A DNA stretch of 64,000 nt from Isoetes taiwanensis (lineage: Eukaryota > Streptophyta > Lycopodiopsida > Isoetales > Isoetaceae): the NCBI GenBank assembly GCA_021234155.1, contig JAJEKV010000010.1, forward strand, positions 15,630,275-15,694,274, given 5' to 3'. Both the position numbers and the translations under genes were made by a program. Below the pieces are notes generated by a model that saw only the letters and a program-made list of their open reading frames with translations, had not been told where the DNA came from and ran no database searches. Shown in pieces: positions 1-11,574 of this stretch. The first letter of the stretch is position 1, and the number at the start of each line of letters is the position of its first letter.

Positions 1-3000
1 TTTTCAGGAGCCTTTGTTCCATCACAAACATCACAGTTACCATCATGATTACCTTTGGGAGACCCACCATCTTGACCGGCCACTGTTGAGGCAATCTCAT
101 TTCCTGGTACTGGACAATAATTTCATGTCCTGCTTCATCATGGGAATCCTGCTTGTTGTAAGTCCATAATTTTTACTTTTTGGCAAAGCTAATTACCTTG
201 CTTATGCAGGCTACACGGGTTCAAGTGCATGGAAAGTTTGTCTCTGGAATTTTGCTACCTTCGCAACTCTGCACTACAGAAGTTAAAGGTCTGTAATCTG
301 TTATACATAGAAGGATGCCATACGTTGTTTGCAGATTCGTTTCCCTGTTGGTGCAACACACGATATTGCAATCACAGTTTTATGTTTATGAATTCCCCAA
401 TCGTGATGGTCTGCATCATATCATTGGGTTTCAAAGAGTTGGATATTGAGCTTTCATCCTTACCATGGGATATGAATATATCATGGCTGGCAATTTAGTA
501 CATATCAAGAACCATGTATTCTTTTGTCTCAAGCCAGTTGTTCCTGCAGTCAAAAGGAGTATTGACTCACTGTACCTACACCAACACTTTTAATATGTAC
601 AAAAATCTATTGCATTCTAATGGTCATAAAATATACATAGTCATTACAGATAAGGATTGCTTGTATTGCTCATGTCTTTATGCACCATACTGGCTGCTTC
701 AGAAAGTACAACCTATCTCAGCAGAGAGGTACTCCAAAACTGCAGCAAGGTCGACAGGAGCTCTGGCTCTGGTATTTTCAATCTTTTAGAAACCTAGCAA
801 ACAGAAGGACAAACATTTAGCTAAGATTATTCTAATCTTCCCTATTTTCTCCATGCATGTTACCTTCAGAATGTTTCCAGGCAAAGCTTATTCCACCCTT
901 CAATCAAATCTGCAAAACAGTCACACAATTTTGCGTGATGATCAACAACTACATGTGAGATGGTGCCCTGGGATCACTGCAAAATTAGCAGACATTTGAA
1001 CATAGAATAGAGACAGAGAAGGCATACATATTCTAGGATAAGCCATGTCGAACATGGCAGCCCATGGTCGTTTCCAATTCCAATTTCTCATATTTCTACA
1101 AATAAAAATATTTCTCATATTTTTAATCTCAGTAATTGCCAGCAAGACCCAGCTTGGCAGGCTCCAAAACCTAAACAATATGTAGAAACCCACATGAAAA
1201 ACCCACAAAAACAATTCTTGAACTAAGATGTTTGCCGGATTCATATTGAGCTTTTGAAGCAATGATAGACAAAGGCACGCGAGGCACCACATTTAATTTC
1301 TAACATCATAGATGCCTCACCATGACCACATTCATGTCTCTAGACAATCTGGCAATGTAGTCTGCACACTGTAGACTTACAACAGTAAAAAAAACATGCC
1401 CTAGTAAAGAATGTCCCTTGCATAATTACTTGGTGCATCATGCGAAGAATTTTTCAAGGAGCTCACCCCTGTCCATCCCTTGCTGTCATCAAGCACTCTA
1501 TTTTCTTATTTCTATGCAACTCTTTCACCGGATTGAGAAGCAAGCATCTAGAGTTATGGAGGTTAAGGTTAAGCATGGGATATAGGGACACCCTCTCCTA
1601 ACGGCTAATAGAAACCAGAAAAGCTCCAGAAGGAAGAGCATGTCAAAAAAGAGTTGCTTATTGTGAACACTATGTACGTCCTTTGCATGCAATTCAAGAA
1701 CATAAATAAGTACGCCTAGCAATTGACAAAGCTAGAAGATTCACATGGACAGAGATGAAACCTGTCATGTTTGTATCCAAGCCTGATAAATTGATCAAAG
1801 ATTAGACAGAAGAATTGGACCATATATCTGATTATGTGATTGCCATTACCAGCAAATTGAAAGCCCTTTCTTGCAAATTTGACCTCTTTGGCCCTGCCTT
1901 GGCTCATTGTTCGTTCTTCAGGATTCTAAAACTTTTTAATTTGTAAAAAACAAATACTGAACTGATGTCCAGAGCCGTCTCAAGGTCTTCTGTTCACTGC
2001 CTCATGCCCTGCTAATGCACAAACCCTAGTTCTTGCATATGCCCTCTTCTTGCATCCCTATTTATTTCTCTCATAGTGCTATGAAACCGCAAATGTACCA
2101 TTATCAACAAATTCATTCCGGCAGCACAGCATTAAGTTCCAACTTCGTTTCACCCAAATTAGGTGCACTGTCACATGACTTTGCCCTTCGATAACAGAAA
2201 ATTTTTTTGTCCAGTGTGGGCCGTCAAATTTGCTCAGGTTAATTCTAGCTGCCCGATCTAGGGCGTGATCCACGACAAATAATTCTTCATGGCAAATAAT
2301 TGATCCGCTCCAAGCCGATCAAAAACTAAAAAGATCTCAGATTATGAAGGAAGCTAAAATCATTCAGAGGCGTGTATGCCATTGCTCTAGATGCTCCTGC
2401 ATTTGTAGAACCCTAGTGCAGTTCTCTGCTCCGGTGATGGTCTATTGCAGAAAACTCTGCTTCGATGATCAAAGCCTACAGAGATCAGCCTAAGTTTCTG
2501 CAACTTACCGTGGCTCCAACACAGGAATGCCCCTTGTTGATCCGGAAAGCATGATAAGGATGAACTCGAAATGAATGCATCCCTTCCTTTCGTTCAACAA
2601 AATTGGCCCATCGGATCTACTCGTTGAATTCTAGCCATTGGATTTAGGACTGGATTCAACACCGCATAACATTATAATATAGGATATAAAAAAACATGGT
2701 ATTATTATAGGGACAAAATGGATAGGGCTAGAGAGAGATATATACTCTATACAATTGGTCTAGTTATGGACCATAAATGGTCCATGTTTAATTATATTCG
2801 TATCTTCCAAATAATGTGTTATTTCGATATGAAAACTGAGAGTTATATTGCAAAGGAAGGCCCACATTCATGAAAAATATAGTGTACATGAAAGATGATA
2901 TACCAGTTTTATACTAGTAAGAAATAACTATGTTTCTCCATATTTTTTTGCAAGAAGGCCACACAACCTACATAGTGGACCCATATATATGTCCCTTGTC

Positions 3001-5781
3001 ATATTATTGAACCATTTGGAAGGCTTATTTGGAGAAATGTAGCGTGTTCTCTACAAAGCTGAGAAAGACGCATCAAAGGTCATGTGGTCTAATTATTGAT
3101 TCTTATAGTCAAACTTCAAAATCTTCACGTCCATTCATCAATAAACATCACTAACTATGTAAATGCTCAGTCTTCAGCCTATAACTTTGGAATTAACTCA
3201 AATTTTTAACTTCTAATGTGTTAATCATATGGCTGTACATCATCTTTAAATCTAGTTAATTGCATGATTAAACCCTAATTACACTATGTGCAAGTTGATA
3301 GAGTAATTTTCTATGTAGATATAAGTAGAATGCATCATTCATTACCCTCGTGGTACTCATAGATGGTGATTTTGGAGGAGTGTAACATATAATTTTGTCT
3401 CAAATTCCGTATAAGAAATTCTTTATTAAATTTGGAAGTTGATATAACTTATGAACACTCCAAGAAAATCTAACATTGTACTTCATATAGTTAACAACTC
3501 ATGGCCACAAGAATTGAGCCAAAACTTGTAATAATAAGAGAGAAAGAATTCCTAAACCGTAAGCAACATTTTTTAACAAAATGGGATTTGGCGGCTTTCG
3601 CGGATATTAGATGATAGCAACCAAAGCTGAAAACATACAAATCAAAAATCAATGTGTCTTATCATAGATAGGCAAGCACTTCCAATTTTAACAAGGTTCA
3701 GATCCGCTTATGGTAGGAAAACTCAAGAATGCAGTTCTGGACTGTTGCAGAGACTGCCAAATTCTCTAAAATTTGGACAATCACCACAACATATAGATGA
3801 GTTCATTGGTCGTGAGATTCTCAAAGATCATTAAGAATCAAGTAAAGATTGATATGGCGGTAATATATTATGAAATTCAAACTTCTATTCTCATTTATAA
3901 TGGTTTAAGTGGCAGTGGGTCAACTGGATCAATTCTGGTCCATGGATCAGGAATGGTCTCTAGGACAACTCTAGTGTTAATATTAATTCCACACACACAT
4001 TCTTCATCATTTATTATTCATGACCTTTTTTTATAATCATAATCTAATTCTTGTTATTCCTTCAATATTTGGTATAATACATACATAATTATATTTCCGA
4101 TTCTATTATATTTAACAGCGCATTCACTCTATACTTTATTATCTCAACATTTTCTTTCCACCATATTTTGAAATACTTTTCTTCTTTTGACTATCTCGCA
4201 TCTTTCCTGACCCACACTGTTTTTCTTAATCATACTTTACATTTACATGTGTAGACATATTAATTGATTAGTTATATCTATAGATTTATTAGACATGTAG
4301 AGATTCTTATATTTAGATCGCACAGATACATTCTATGAGGCACCGTTAAGTTGATGCCGCCTGGGCCGCTGTCTGCCGGTGCTGTGGCCATGCGATCTTC
4401 CTGTATCACAAAAGGGCAGTTGTGACTACGGTGTCCATGGCGGAAGCATCGAAAGCATGCCTGGTGCTTCTTGTGCCTGTTGTATATTGATGGTTGAGCA
4501 AGTGCTGAACTCTTGCTTGAAGTAGAAGTGTTAAACGTTGGGAATAAGGAGTGGTAAGGTATCCTTATTTTGGATCAATAGTCGAGAAGTGGTATATGAT
4601 TATCAGCCATAGACCGCGTTAAAGAGGTATTATACTAAGGTGGAAATTGGATCATAGATACCCAGCTTATGAAAGGGAGATCGCTTTAGAAGTGTAGGTT
4701 TCGACAATGGTGGTAAATGTGTAGAATGTTGACCCGACATTTTATAGCTATTGCTACTTGAATCGAGGTATGATTCATGGAAGGATAGAGAATAATGGCG
4801 TATGAGGACGCGGATCTATTATAGCTTATAAAATTACGCATAAGTTGCATTTTGTAAGAAGAGTGACATTCCTAAGGCGTGCAATATAGAACTGAATGAA
4901 GGCGGGAATAATCATTCTATAAGGCTGTTGGAATGGAAGACGTCAATTTCTAACAGAAGGCGCAATCGTCTGAAAGCTGCAAGGTATGTTGGATCTTTGG
5001 TGAAGCTATACTATGAAGGAAAGTTGACCTCCAACTAATGATACATTAGGGAGGCAGGTAATGTACGCAGACGACAAGTGTGAGACAAGATGAGCTTGAA
5101 AGTTGTGGTAAACAATGTTTTAAATAGGAACTTTTAGTTCATAGTTGATAGAAATACAGAAATAATGAAGATAAGAGTTCCTATACTAGACATTAATTAT
5201 GTCCATTAGGAACTTAGGGTGGCATCTCTCCCTGTGGAATTTGTGACTAGAGCTTGAAGATCACGAGCAACTAAAGTTAGAGAGTTTAAAAAGTGTGGTG
5301 TTAAGACCACAGCATGTATATCGTACGAGATAAACGAGTTGAGGAAATAGATTTGCGGCAACAAGAGGTTGATTTTTTTTTTTTTGGTGGATAATATCAT
5401 CCGCTATATTGTTATACAAAAGTGGATTATAACACATGTTAGTATATCACATAATAATAAGGTAGTGGTCATGGATGTTTGAAGGATTTAGTAGTATCAA
5501 ATACTACATTAGTGAGGATATCAAGGATGTCGATGGTGACATTCAGATGTATGTTATATTGGAAGATAGTAGAATAATCGTACAAGGCGAATGAGATGTT
5601 ACTTGACAAGGTTTAAGGACTAAGCATAATAATATGCTTATTTATAAAGATATGGGATTAGGTATGTTTTACGAGAGATAAGTATTCAGGTTATTCCAAT
5701 GGTTGGAGTTGATTATCTTAGATACATCGAACTAAGGGATATGAAAGGAGTTTAAATCGGGAAAAATAGATAGAGTAAGTC
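1..5781. other. AT-rich stretch without a supported gene
   Basis: No open reading frame here has recognisable domains; all are short and compositionally like noncoding DNA. One weak hint of an exon lies on the minus strand at about 2,510-2,640: a short frame starting MHSFRVHPYHAF runs into a good donor (ACG|GTAAGT, about 2,509), but no partner exon was found. From about 2.7 kb to 5.78 kb the sequence is AT-rich and looks like decayed intergenic or retrotransposon sequence. A T-run lies at about 5,370-5,382. Confidence 0.5.
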
Positions 5782-5806
5782 AAGCACAGTTTCATTAAAT
5801 ATGGAC
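5778..5806 (+). repeat. Element A left TIR and target duplication
   Basis: AGTC at 5,778-5,781 is followed by the 25-bp left terminal inverted repeat. Its outer 16 bases (AAGCACAGTTTCATTA) are identical to the reverse complement of the right end. Two central bases differ (AA versus TT), then TATGGAC matches again. Confidence 0.85.
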
Positions 5807-5853
5807 AATACCTTGAATTGTGGACTTTTTATAAAAGAGACGCTTCGATAACA

Positions 5854-8800
5854 CTAACATACATCCCCGGCAAGTGCCGCATATGCTTCAGCAACAAGTG
5901 TGGGAATCTTGACAGTGTTTGGTAGCTTCTTCTTATTCGAAGGACTCCAAGCGTAGTCGATACTCTCTATCTCAATGCGGTCACTAGCAGTGGTCGGCCT
6001 CCATCTCTTCTTCCAACAATTGACATAGTTGGCTGGGAACACCTGGTTCCTAACAGGGACAGGCTCCCACCAAGTGACCTGGATAGTCTCGAAGTTGTCT
6101 TTCTTATCATCCATTTGGGGTTCCTCTGTAGCATACCCTAGCCATGTTGGGCACAAGACATCATCAGGGCGCGCCAATACAAACATGCCCTTCTTCAAAT
6201 CCTTGAAAGGATTGAATTCTGGTACGGGCTTATCCTTCAATGGACCAACATAAGCAGGAGTGATGGTTGCAATTGGCTCCACCACAGCCACCACATCAGG
6301 TACGTCAAGTCTATCCCGCCTAGTGCGTGCCAAAAGTCCTCGTAAGGACCTTCCACGTTAGTGATGTTACCCGGATGCTCCAATAGTCCCATCCAATATT
6401 CAATTGTCGCCAGAATTGTCTTTGTATATTTGGCCGTCTCTCGGTGTGCCCTTCTTGTTCGTCGAGCATGCGACCCAATGCAGGATATGCTTATGGATAC
6501 TGTTTCGGAGCTGACCAATGTCTTTCACCGAGCTCTTAGGTGCTAGCATCTTCGGATTTCCAGATGGCATTAGGGGTTTTCCATCCTCTCCTTCTTTCCA
6601 CATTCTTATTCCACCAGCAGGTAGCCAATCCACGAACGTAGGACGAGCCTTATGGTACATGACAGGCCAGTCACCATTCATAGCAAACATAAAGGTTAGA
6701 GGCTCAGTGTGACCTGTCAATCTATCTTCCCCATCAGGGATATACCCTTCTATGAAACCCTTCCAATCTGGAACCTTATGAACAAGATATGGCACTGGCT
6801 TGTTGAGATTGCACGTATGAAATTCATACAACAACTCGGGCATGGTTAGCACTTCGGCTTTCCTCAAGGTAGATGAAAAATTACCAAACATAGCATCTAT
6901 ATCATCATGTGTATGGCCCGGCATCATAAAACCTAACTCAATCTCCTCGAAAACACCCAGATATACAAGGTATGAAAGATATGAGAATACATACCTATTT
7001 TTGTTTTGTCCGGATGCATTGTCTAGTTGCAACATCAATTTGCGAGGGAGGCGCTTCAATGAGGGTCCCTCAGGTTGAGGGATGGCAACGGGGATGCTCT
7101 TCCCAGACAGCGACAACTTGGATGCTAGCGCAGTGGTGTCACGTAAGGCCCTTGCCCAATCTGGGACTGAAGGATCAGACTGTGCAAGATGGCCTCCTGC
7201 AAACTCATTAGACAGCTCCAACCTTTTCAGAATACTATTCAAGGAACCTACGTGGAAGTTGGAGTCGTCTGACCACAGATCCAAAGCAAAATTTCCATAG
7301 CACCCTCTCCCATGGCCGTGGGTAAGTGCACCTGCCAACGAAGTCTTTAGCTTATCTAGTCTCCAAAGAGACTTCACGGAATCGAACAACTTTGGAATCA
7401 TAGTCTTTGCCTGATCCATTTTGTCGTGAATGATACATACATAGTCTCGAGGATGCCTGTGGGATAACAGTCTCCATGACCCGATCTTGGGTGCGACATG
7501 ATTGCTGCTCTAGTCGATGTGCCCTTCTCTGATCATGCAATATTCTCCTTTCAGCCTCATCCTTAGTCTTCAACAGCTTCGTGCGGATAACCTCGCAAGT
7601 GTCACACTTGGAGAATGCATTCTTCTTAGCAATACTGACGTCCTTGAAGCTACGTCTCCACGTCCTATGAAATCCTGTCGGAGATACCGTCTTGCCTGTG
7701 AGTGCCATCACTTCAGCGTTGACCTCTTCGAGAATGCATGTCTTAAGTAAACATAGCGAGGCAACTTCCTCACGTTTTCTCTAATCCCATCATCATTTCC
7801 CCCGCTACGGTGAGGTAAGGATTCAGAATTTTCCTTCACAAACATGGAAAAAACAGCCTCACGAGGCCAAGGTCGCCGCCGCGTGCTTTCATCGTGCTGG
7901 AATTGCCATGCTCACCTTTTCGAGCACCGGAGCGAATTTACGCCTTCCACTTGAGATACCCCGACTTTGAAATCCCAAGACCAAGGTACCAAGCTCTCTC
8001 ACAGACACTGACGCCTTGCAAGACTAGCCGATGTACCCTTTTACCCTTCAGATTGTTGCCTAACATATCATACACAAAAGTGGTCCTGTCACTCGATTTC
8101 ATGGCGAAGAAATCCTTTCGGATGTTTATAGCTTGATCCCTACTGAATTTCTCACAACATCTCTGTTTACAACACATGGTCTTCCTATACCTCAAGATGG
8201 CTTCATTGGTTGTTAGCCGATCTATCTTTGGAGGCTTTGATGCTTTCTTTGGCTGACGAGAATGGAAGGTGTATTTGCGCTTCTCGTACTGCGGATGCTT
8301 CTCAAGCTCCGAGCTCCCCTGGCTGGATGTGGTGTCATGTTGTTCCACTGGTGCTGCACTTAAAATTTCCGATACCTTCACCCCACAAACCCTAACTAGA
8401 TCATTATTCCACCTCAAAAGCATGCCCGCTTTAGGTATTGTCAAACATGCCTGACACCGGAAGTTCACCTCTGTCGGAGGGGGAAAGCCTTCAGTAACAG
8501 ACACTCCTACGGTTTTCATACCCAAGAACTGGTCACATACTGCATCGTCTGGACCAGTGAAGGATATAAATCCCTTCGCTGCAGGGATGGCAGCACAAGA
8601 GTGATAAATTTCGCAGTCAGTCTCCAATAGTGTGTACCTAGTTAGCGACATAGTGTCTGTCTTGCTTCCCACTCGTTGTCTTTTGGATGCTGATGGCACG
8701 TTCACGACATTGGAGTCCTGAACATCACTTTCCCTCCAGAGAATGAAGGAACCCAGTGCCTCAACCTAAGGTTCTTGCATCTGGAGTAGGCCAACAGAGA

Positions 8801-9018
8801 ACATGATGGCCCTCAAACACAGCTAGAACACCGACACTGACAAGTCCATTTGGGATGTCTTTGAAGTGGCATCTCTCCATGGCTCCTATGGCTCCTTTGG
8901 CAACTGCCCGACCGTCTTTGAATAGGTACACCTCCTGCACAAAGAAGAAATGATTTCGTTGATCCGCAAAGTTTTAGCAGTTGGTCCTTACCAGGTGAAA
9001 TTGGGTGACCGCCCAATT
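5854..9018 (-). pseudogene. Element A transposase (DDE-like, LQLDN/GHTHDDID family), frameshifted
   Basis: The gene reads right to left. Segments in order: about 8,950-8,775, EVYLFKDGRAVAKGAIGAME, after a good acceptor (TTTGTGCAG|GAG); 8,760-7,938, a 255-residue segment with a basic CCKQRCC cluster; 7,711-7,455, a CDTC motif and helical stretch; 7,440-6,400, the catalytic core; 6,330-5,854, a C-terminal domain with RPDDVLCPTWLG and YVNCWKKRW. The core has CIIHDKMDQAK, LQLDNASGQNKN and FMMPGHTHDDID. This signature is known to me from uncharacterised transposase-like proteins of algae, non-seed plants and invertebrates (I believe Pfam DUF7869, not checked). Frame changes near 7,455, 6,420 and 6,330, and a stop at the end of the 7,938 segment (YLKWKA), mark it as broken. 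A minus-strand donor near 9,917 (CACCAAAG|GTAAAT) could belong to a first exon, which would put the 9-kb hairpin in intron 1. Confidence 0.72.
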
Positions 9019-9088
9019 TGCTTCTTTTTGTAATGGTTCTTGGGAGGTGAAATTGGGCACCCGCCCAATTTCCTCCCTGCTGTAATCA
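9003..9088. repeat. Element A palindromes outside the large hairpin
   Basis: Two copies of the element A palindrome lie just left of the long inverted repeat, at about 9,000-9,020 (degenerate) and 9,049-9,070. The 22-bp unit has arms AAATTGGGC(G/A) and (C/T)GCCCAATTT around a two-base centre. They lie 5' of the transposase coding segments. Confidence 0.75.
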
Positions 9089-9563
9089 GAAAGACTATCT
9101 ATGTATCATTTATGAAAGCACCATGTGATGGCAAATTGGGCGGGTGCCCAATTACAACTGCTATGGAGCACTACAAGGAGAAATTGGGCGCCCGCCCAAT
9201 TTCACCTATTAAGAAAGACTGCAACAGGTAGCAAATTGGGCGGGCGCCCAATTTCACCTCCTTAAGACCACCGCAAGAGGGAGGAAATTGGGCGCCCGCC
9301 CAATTTCACCTGCTAAGGAACACTGCAACAGACTGCCTGTTCCAGTGTTCCTTAGCAGGTGAAATTGGGCGGGCGCCCAATTTCCTCCCTGTTGCGGTGG
9401 TCCTTAGGAGTTGAAATTGGGCACCCGCCCAATTTGCTACCTGTTGCAGTCTTTCTTAGCAGGTGAAATTGGGCGGGCGCCCAATTTCATGCTCCTTGTA
9501 GTGCTCCATAGCCCAATTTGCCATCACATGGTGCTTTCATAAATGATACATAGTTAGTCTTTC
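9089..9563. repeat. Long imperfect inverted repeat (475 bp) built from element A palindromes
   Basis: The left arm starts GAAAGACTATCTATGTATCA (9,089) and the right arm ends with its near-exact inverse (to 9,563); the centre is near 9,326. Matching landmarks occur in mirror order: CACCATGTGATGGCAAATTG against CATCACATGGTGC, GGAGCACTACAAGGAG against CTCCTTGTAGTGCTCC, and GACTGCAACAGGTAGC against GCTACCTGTTGCAGTC. Inside it are about seven of the 22-bp palindromes, so it is a palindrome of palindromes. It lies upstream of the transposase coding segments, possibly in an intron. It could form a cruciform or a long hairpin RNA, or be a foldback insertion. The sequence does not say which. Confidence 0.85.
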
Positions 9564-10029
9564 TATGTATGGGTCTATCTGCCCATACATAGTTGCCTAT
9601 GAATCAAACTACCCTACTTGGCCCTGCACATCTACCTGGGTATGAAATCGATTTGCTAACCTAGCTGGAATAAAATATGGCCATTCGCATCTACCTGGGG
9701 TGTCTAATTGGGTTGTAACGGGGCGACTTCCATGCTACCCAACATAGAATGTAGGCTAGGCTACGTCGGTTATGTTGGGGGACCGGGACATACATCTCAA
9801 ATCTTCTATTTATTTCTCAAATCTCATCAATAATGTTCTATACCAATCCGGGCATCTTAAAATCCCCCAGATGCAACCTTGGTGGCAAATAATAAACGTA
9901 AAACCGAAAAGAAATTTACCTTTGGTGAATCGCGACGCCCATTTGGAGAAGTAGCCGCCCAAGAATGTGGGAGAACGAAAAACTTAGCCGCTCCGCTTCA
10001 GTGAGAGTATTTCAAAGTTCAATTCTCTA

Positions 10030-10275
10030 ACTAAACTTTGATTGGGCGGGTGGGCCCGTAATATATATTCAAATTCAAATTCGGGCGGGACGGGCCCGTG
10101 ATTTCAAATCCAAATTGTGGCGGGCGGGCCCGTGATTTGAAATTCAAATTGGGGCGGGCGGGCCCGTATTCTTTAATTCAAATTGGGGCGGGCGGGCCCG
10201 TATTTTTAAATTCAAATTGGGGCGGGCGGGCCCGTATTTCTAAATTCAAATTGGGGCGGGCGGGCGGGCGGGCAT
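10030..10275. promoter_or_regulatory. GC-rich tandem repeat in the divergent promoter of element A
   Basis: Six units of about 34-38 bp consist of GGCGGGCGGGCCCG followed by an A/T-rich spacer (TTTAAATTCAAATT type), at about 10,040, 10,080, 10,118, 10,152, 10,188 and 10,224, ending in a GGCG run. The core is a variant of the element palindrome. The array sits between the putative transposase first exon on the minus strand and the TATA box of the fusion gene on the plus strand, so it may act as a bidirectional control region. Confidence 0.6.
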
Positions 10276-10325
10276 TTAATGTTTCCGTCATTTAAAGTCT
10301 CTTTTTATTGTTATTTCTTTTGGTC

Positions 10326-10333
10326 TATATATA
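10326..10333 (+). promoter_or_regulatory. TATA box of the element A fusion gene
   Basis: TATATATA lies about 30 bp before the pyrimidine/purine context at about 10,358 and 255 bp before the ATG at 10,588. It is immediately downstream of the GC-rich repeat array. A short upstream ATG at 10,369 (MAATCHSAVQ...) would give a small upstream ORF. Confidence 0.5.
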
Positions 10334-10924
10334 GTTCAAACGGTCTATTTTTAAGACACTTCATTTGCATGGCTGCCACTTGTCATTCAGCTGTTCAATC
10401 TCATCACCCATTCCTAACCGCTTGCTCATTCATTTGAGATTCTTGCTGCGCCTATCGACTTGAGAGTGATTGCGCCTTCGCCTATCGACTTGAGAGTGAT
10501 TCACGCTGCGTCTATCGTCGTTTGTGATTGCGCCAGGTTTCGATTCTTCTAAGCGCTGACCCTGAGCTTCCAGGCCCCACTGGTTTCATGGAAAAACGAC
10601 CCTTGAAGGAAGGAAAAGGTAGTGCTTTTATGTTTAAGTTTAGTTTATTATATTACTGCATTTGATCCAGCCACTGGCCATAAGCAGTCCACCCTAAATG
10701 AAATTCTCAGCTATCCTACATCCATCAGTTTTGGTTTCTATGCTTGTAAACCTTCTGGCGCGCGGGCCTGGCCTCTTGGTTGTGACTTAGTACATCAGGA
10801 GCTGTGTCCTCTGCACCAAATAACCCTCTACATCCACACACCCTCTGCTTCCATGCTTATAAACCTACTCTGGGTGTGTCGAAACCGGTCTGGCCGGTCT
10901 GGCGGGTCTTTGCTTGCTAACCTC

Positions 10925-11437
10925 CTCTGGTCTGGCAAATTGGGCGGGCGCCCAATTTGTCTCCTCATGCCTCTGTTGCTTCATCCAAACCTCCTCTGGG
11001 GTGCCAAATCGGGCGGGCGCCCAATTTGGAACCCTCTGGCCCATCTGTGCTTGCTAACCTCCTCTGCTCTGGCAAATTGGGCGGGCGCCCAATTTGTCTT
11101 CTCTTGCCTCTGTTCCTCCAGCCAATCCTCCCCTAGGGTGCCAAATTGGGCGGGCGCCCAATTTGGGACCCTCTGGCCCATCTGTGCTTGCTAACCTCCT
11201 CTGCTCTGGCAAATTGGGCGGGCGCCCAATTTGTCTTCTCTTGCCTCTGTTCCTCCAGCCAATCCTCCCCTAGGGTGCCAAATTGGGCGGGCGCCCAATT
11301 TGGGACCCTCTGGCCCGTCTGTGCTTACTAACCTCCTCTGCTCTGGCAAATTGGGCGGGCGCCCAATTTGTCTTCTCTTGCCTCTTCCTTCGTCCAATCC
11401 TCCCCTGGGGTGCCAAATTGGGTGGCGCCCAATTTGA
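10925..11437. repeat. Palindrome array in intron 1 of the element A fusion gene
   Basis: Eight copies of the palindrome (arms AAATTGGGCG and CGCCCAATTT, centre GG) lie at about 10,926, 11,006, 11,072, 11,142, 11,208, 11,278, 11,346 and 11,415. Spacing is 66-80 bp. Two alternating spacer types (CTCTTGCCTCTGTTCCTCCA and CTCTGGCCCATCTGTGCTTG) make a composite unit of about 136 bp. The last copy is damaged in the centre. Long apparent reading frames across the array, repeating KLGGRPI or NWAGAQF, are artefacts of the repeat. Confidence 0.85.
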
Positions 11438-11547
11438 CACCCTCTTGCCTCTGTTCTTGCCTTTAAAACCCCTCTGTTCTCCCCTACCTTGTTTCAATGC
11501 TTGCATACACTACTAATGGGATTAATGAATGATGTTATGCAGCACCC

Positions 11548-11574
11548 ATGGCCAGAACTAAACAAACTGCACGT
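11548..11574 (+). other. Histone H3 N-terminal tail mimic (MARTKQTAR)
   Basis: These 27 bases encode MARTKQTAR, identical to the first nine residues of histone H3, including Lys4 and its recognition context. The next residues are VPGAGPPLAQ, not H3 KSTGGKAPRK, so the similarity stops before Lys9. The motif directly follows the exon 2 acceptor. If translation starts at 11,548 and the initiator Met is removed, the protein would expose an authentic A1-R2-T3-K4 end. If exon 1 is included, the motif is internal at residues 13-21. Confidence 0.8.

Noticed and set aside
2510-2640. Possible minus-strand 5' exon (MHSFRVHPYHAF...) with a good donor
   Set aside because: No downstream exon with coding evidence could be found between 1 and 2,500; kept only as a remark.
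10098-11516. Several long frames on both strands translating to repeated KLGGRPI, NWAGAQF or GRPPNLAP
   Set aside because: They are by-products of the GC-rich palindrome arrays, which stay open in many frames, and they lie in promoter or intron sequence.
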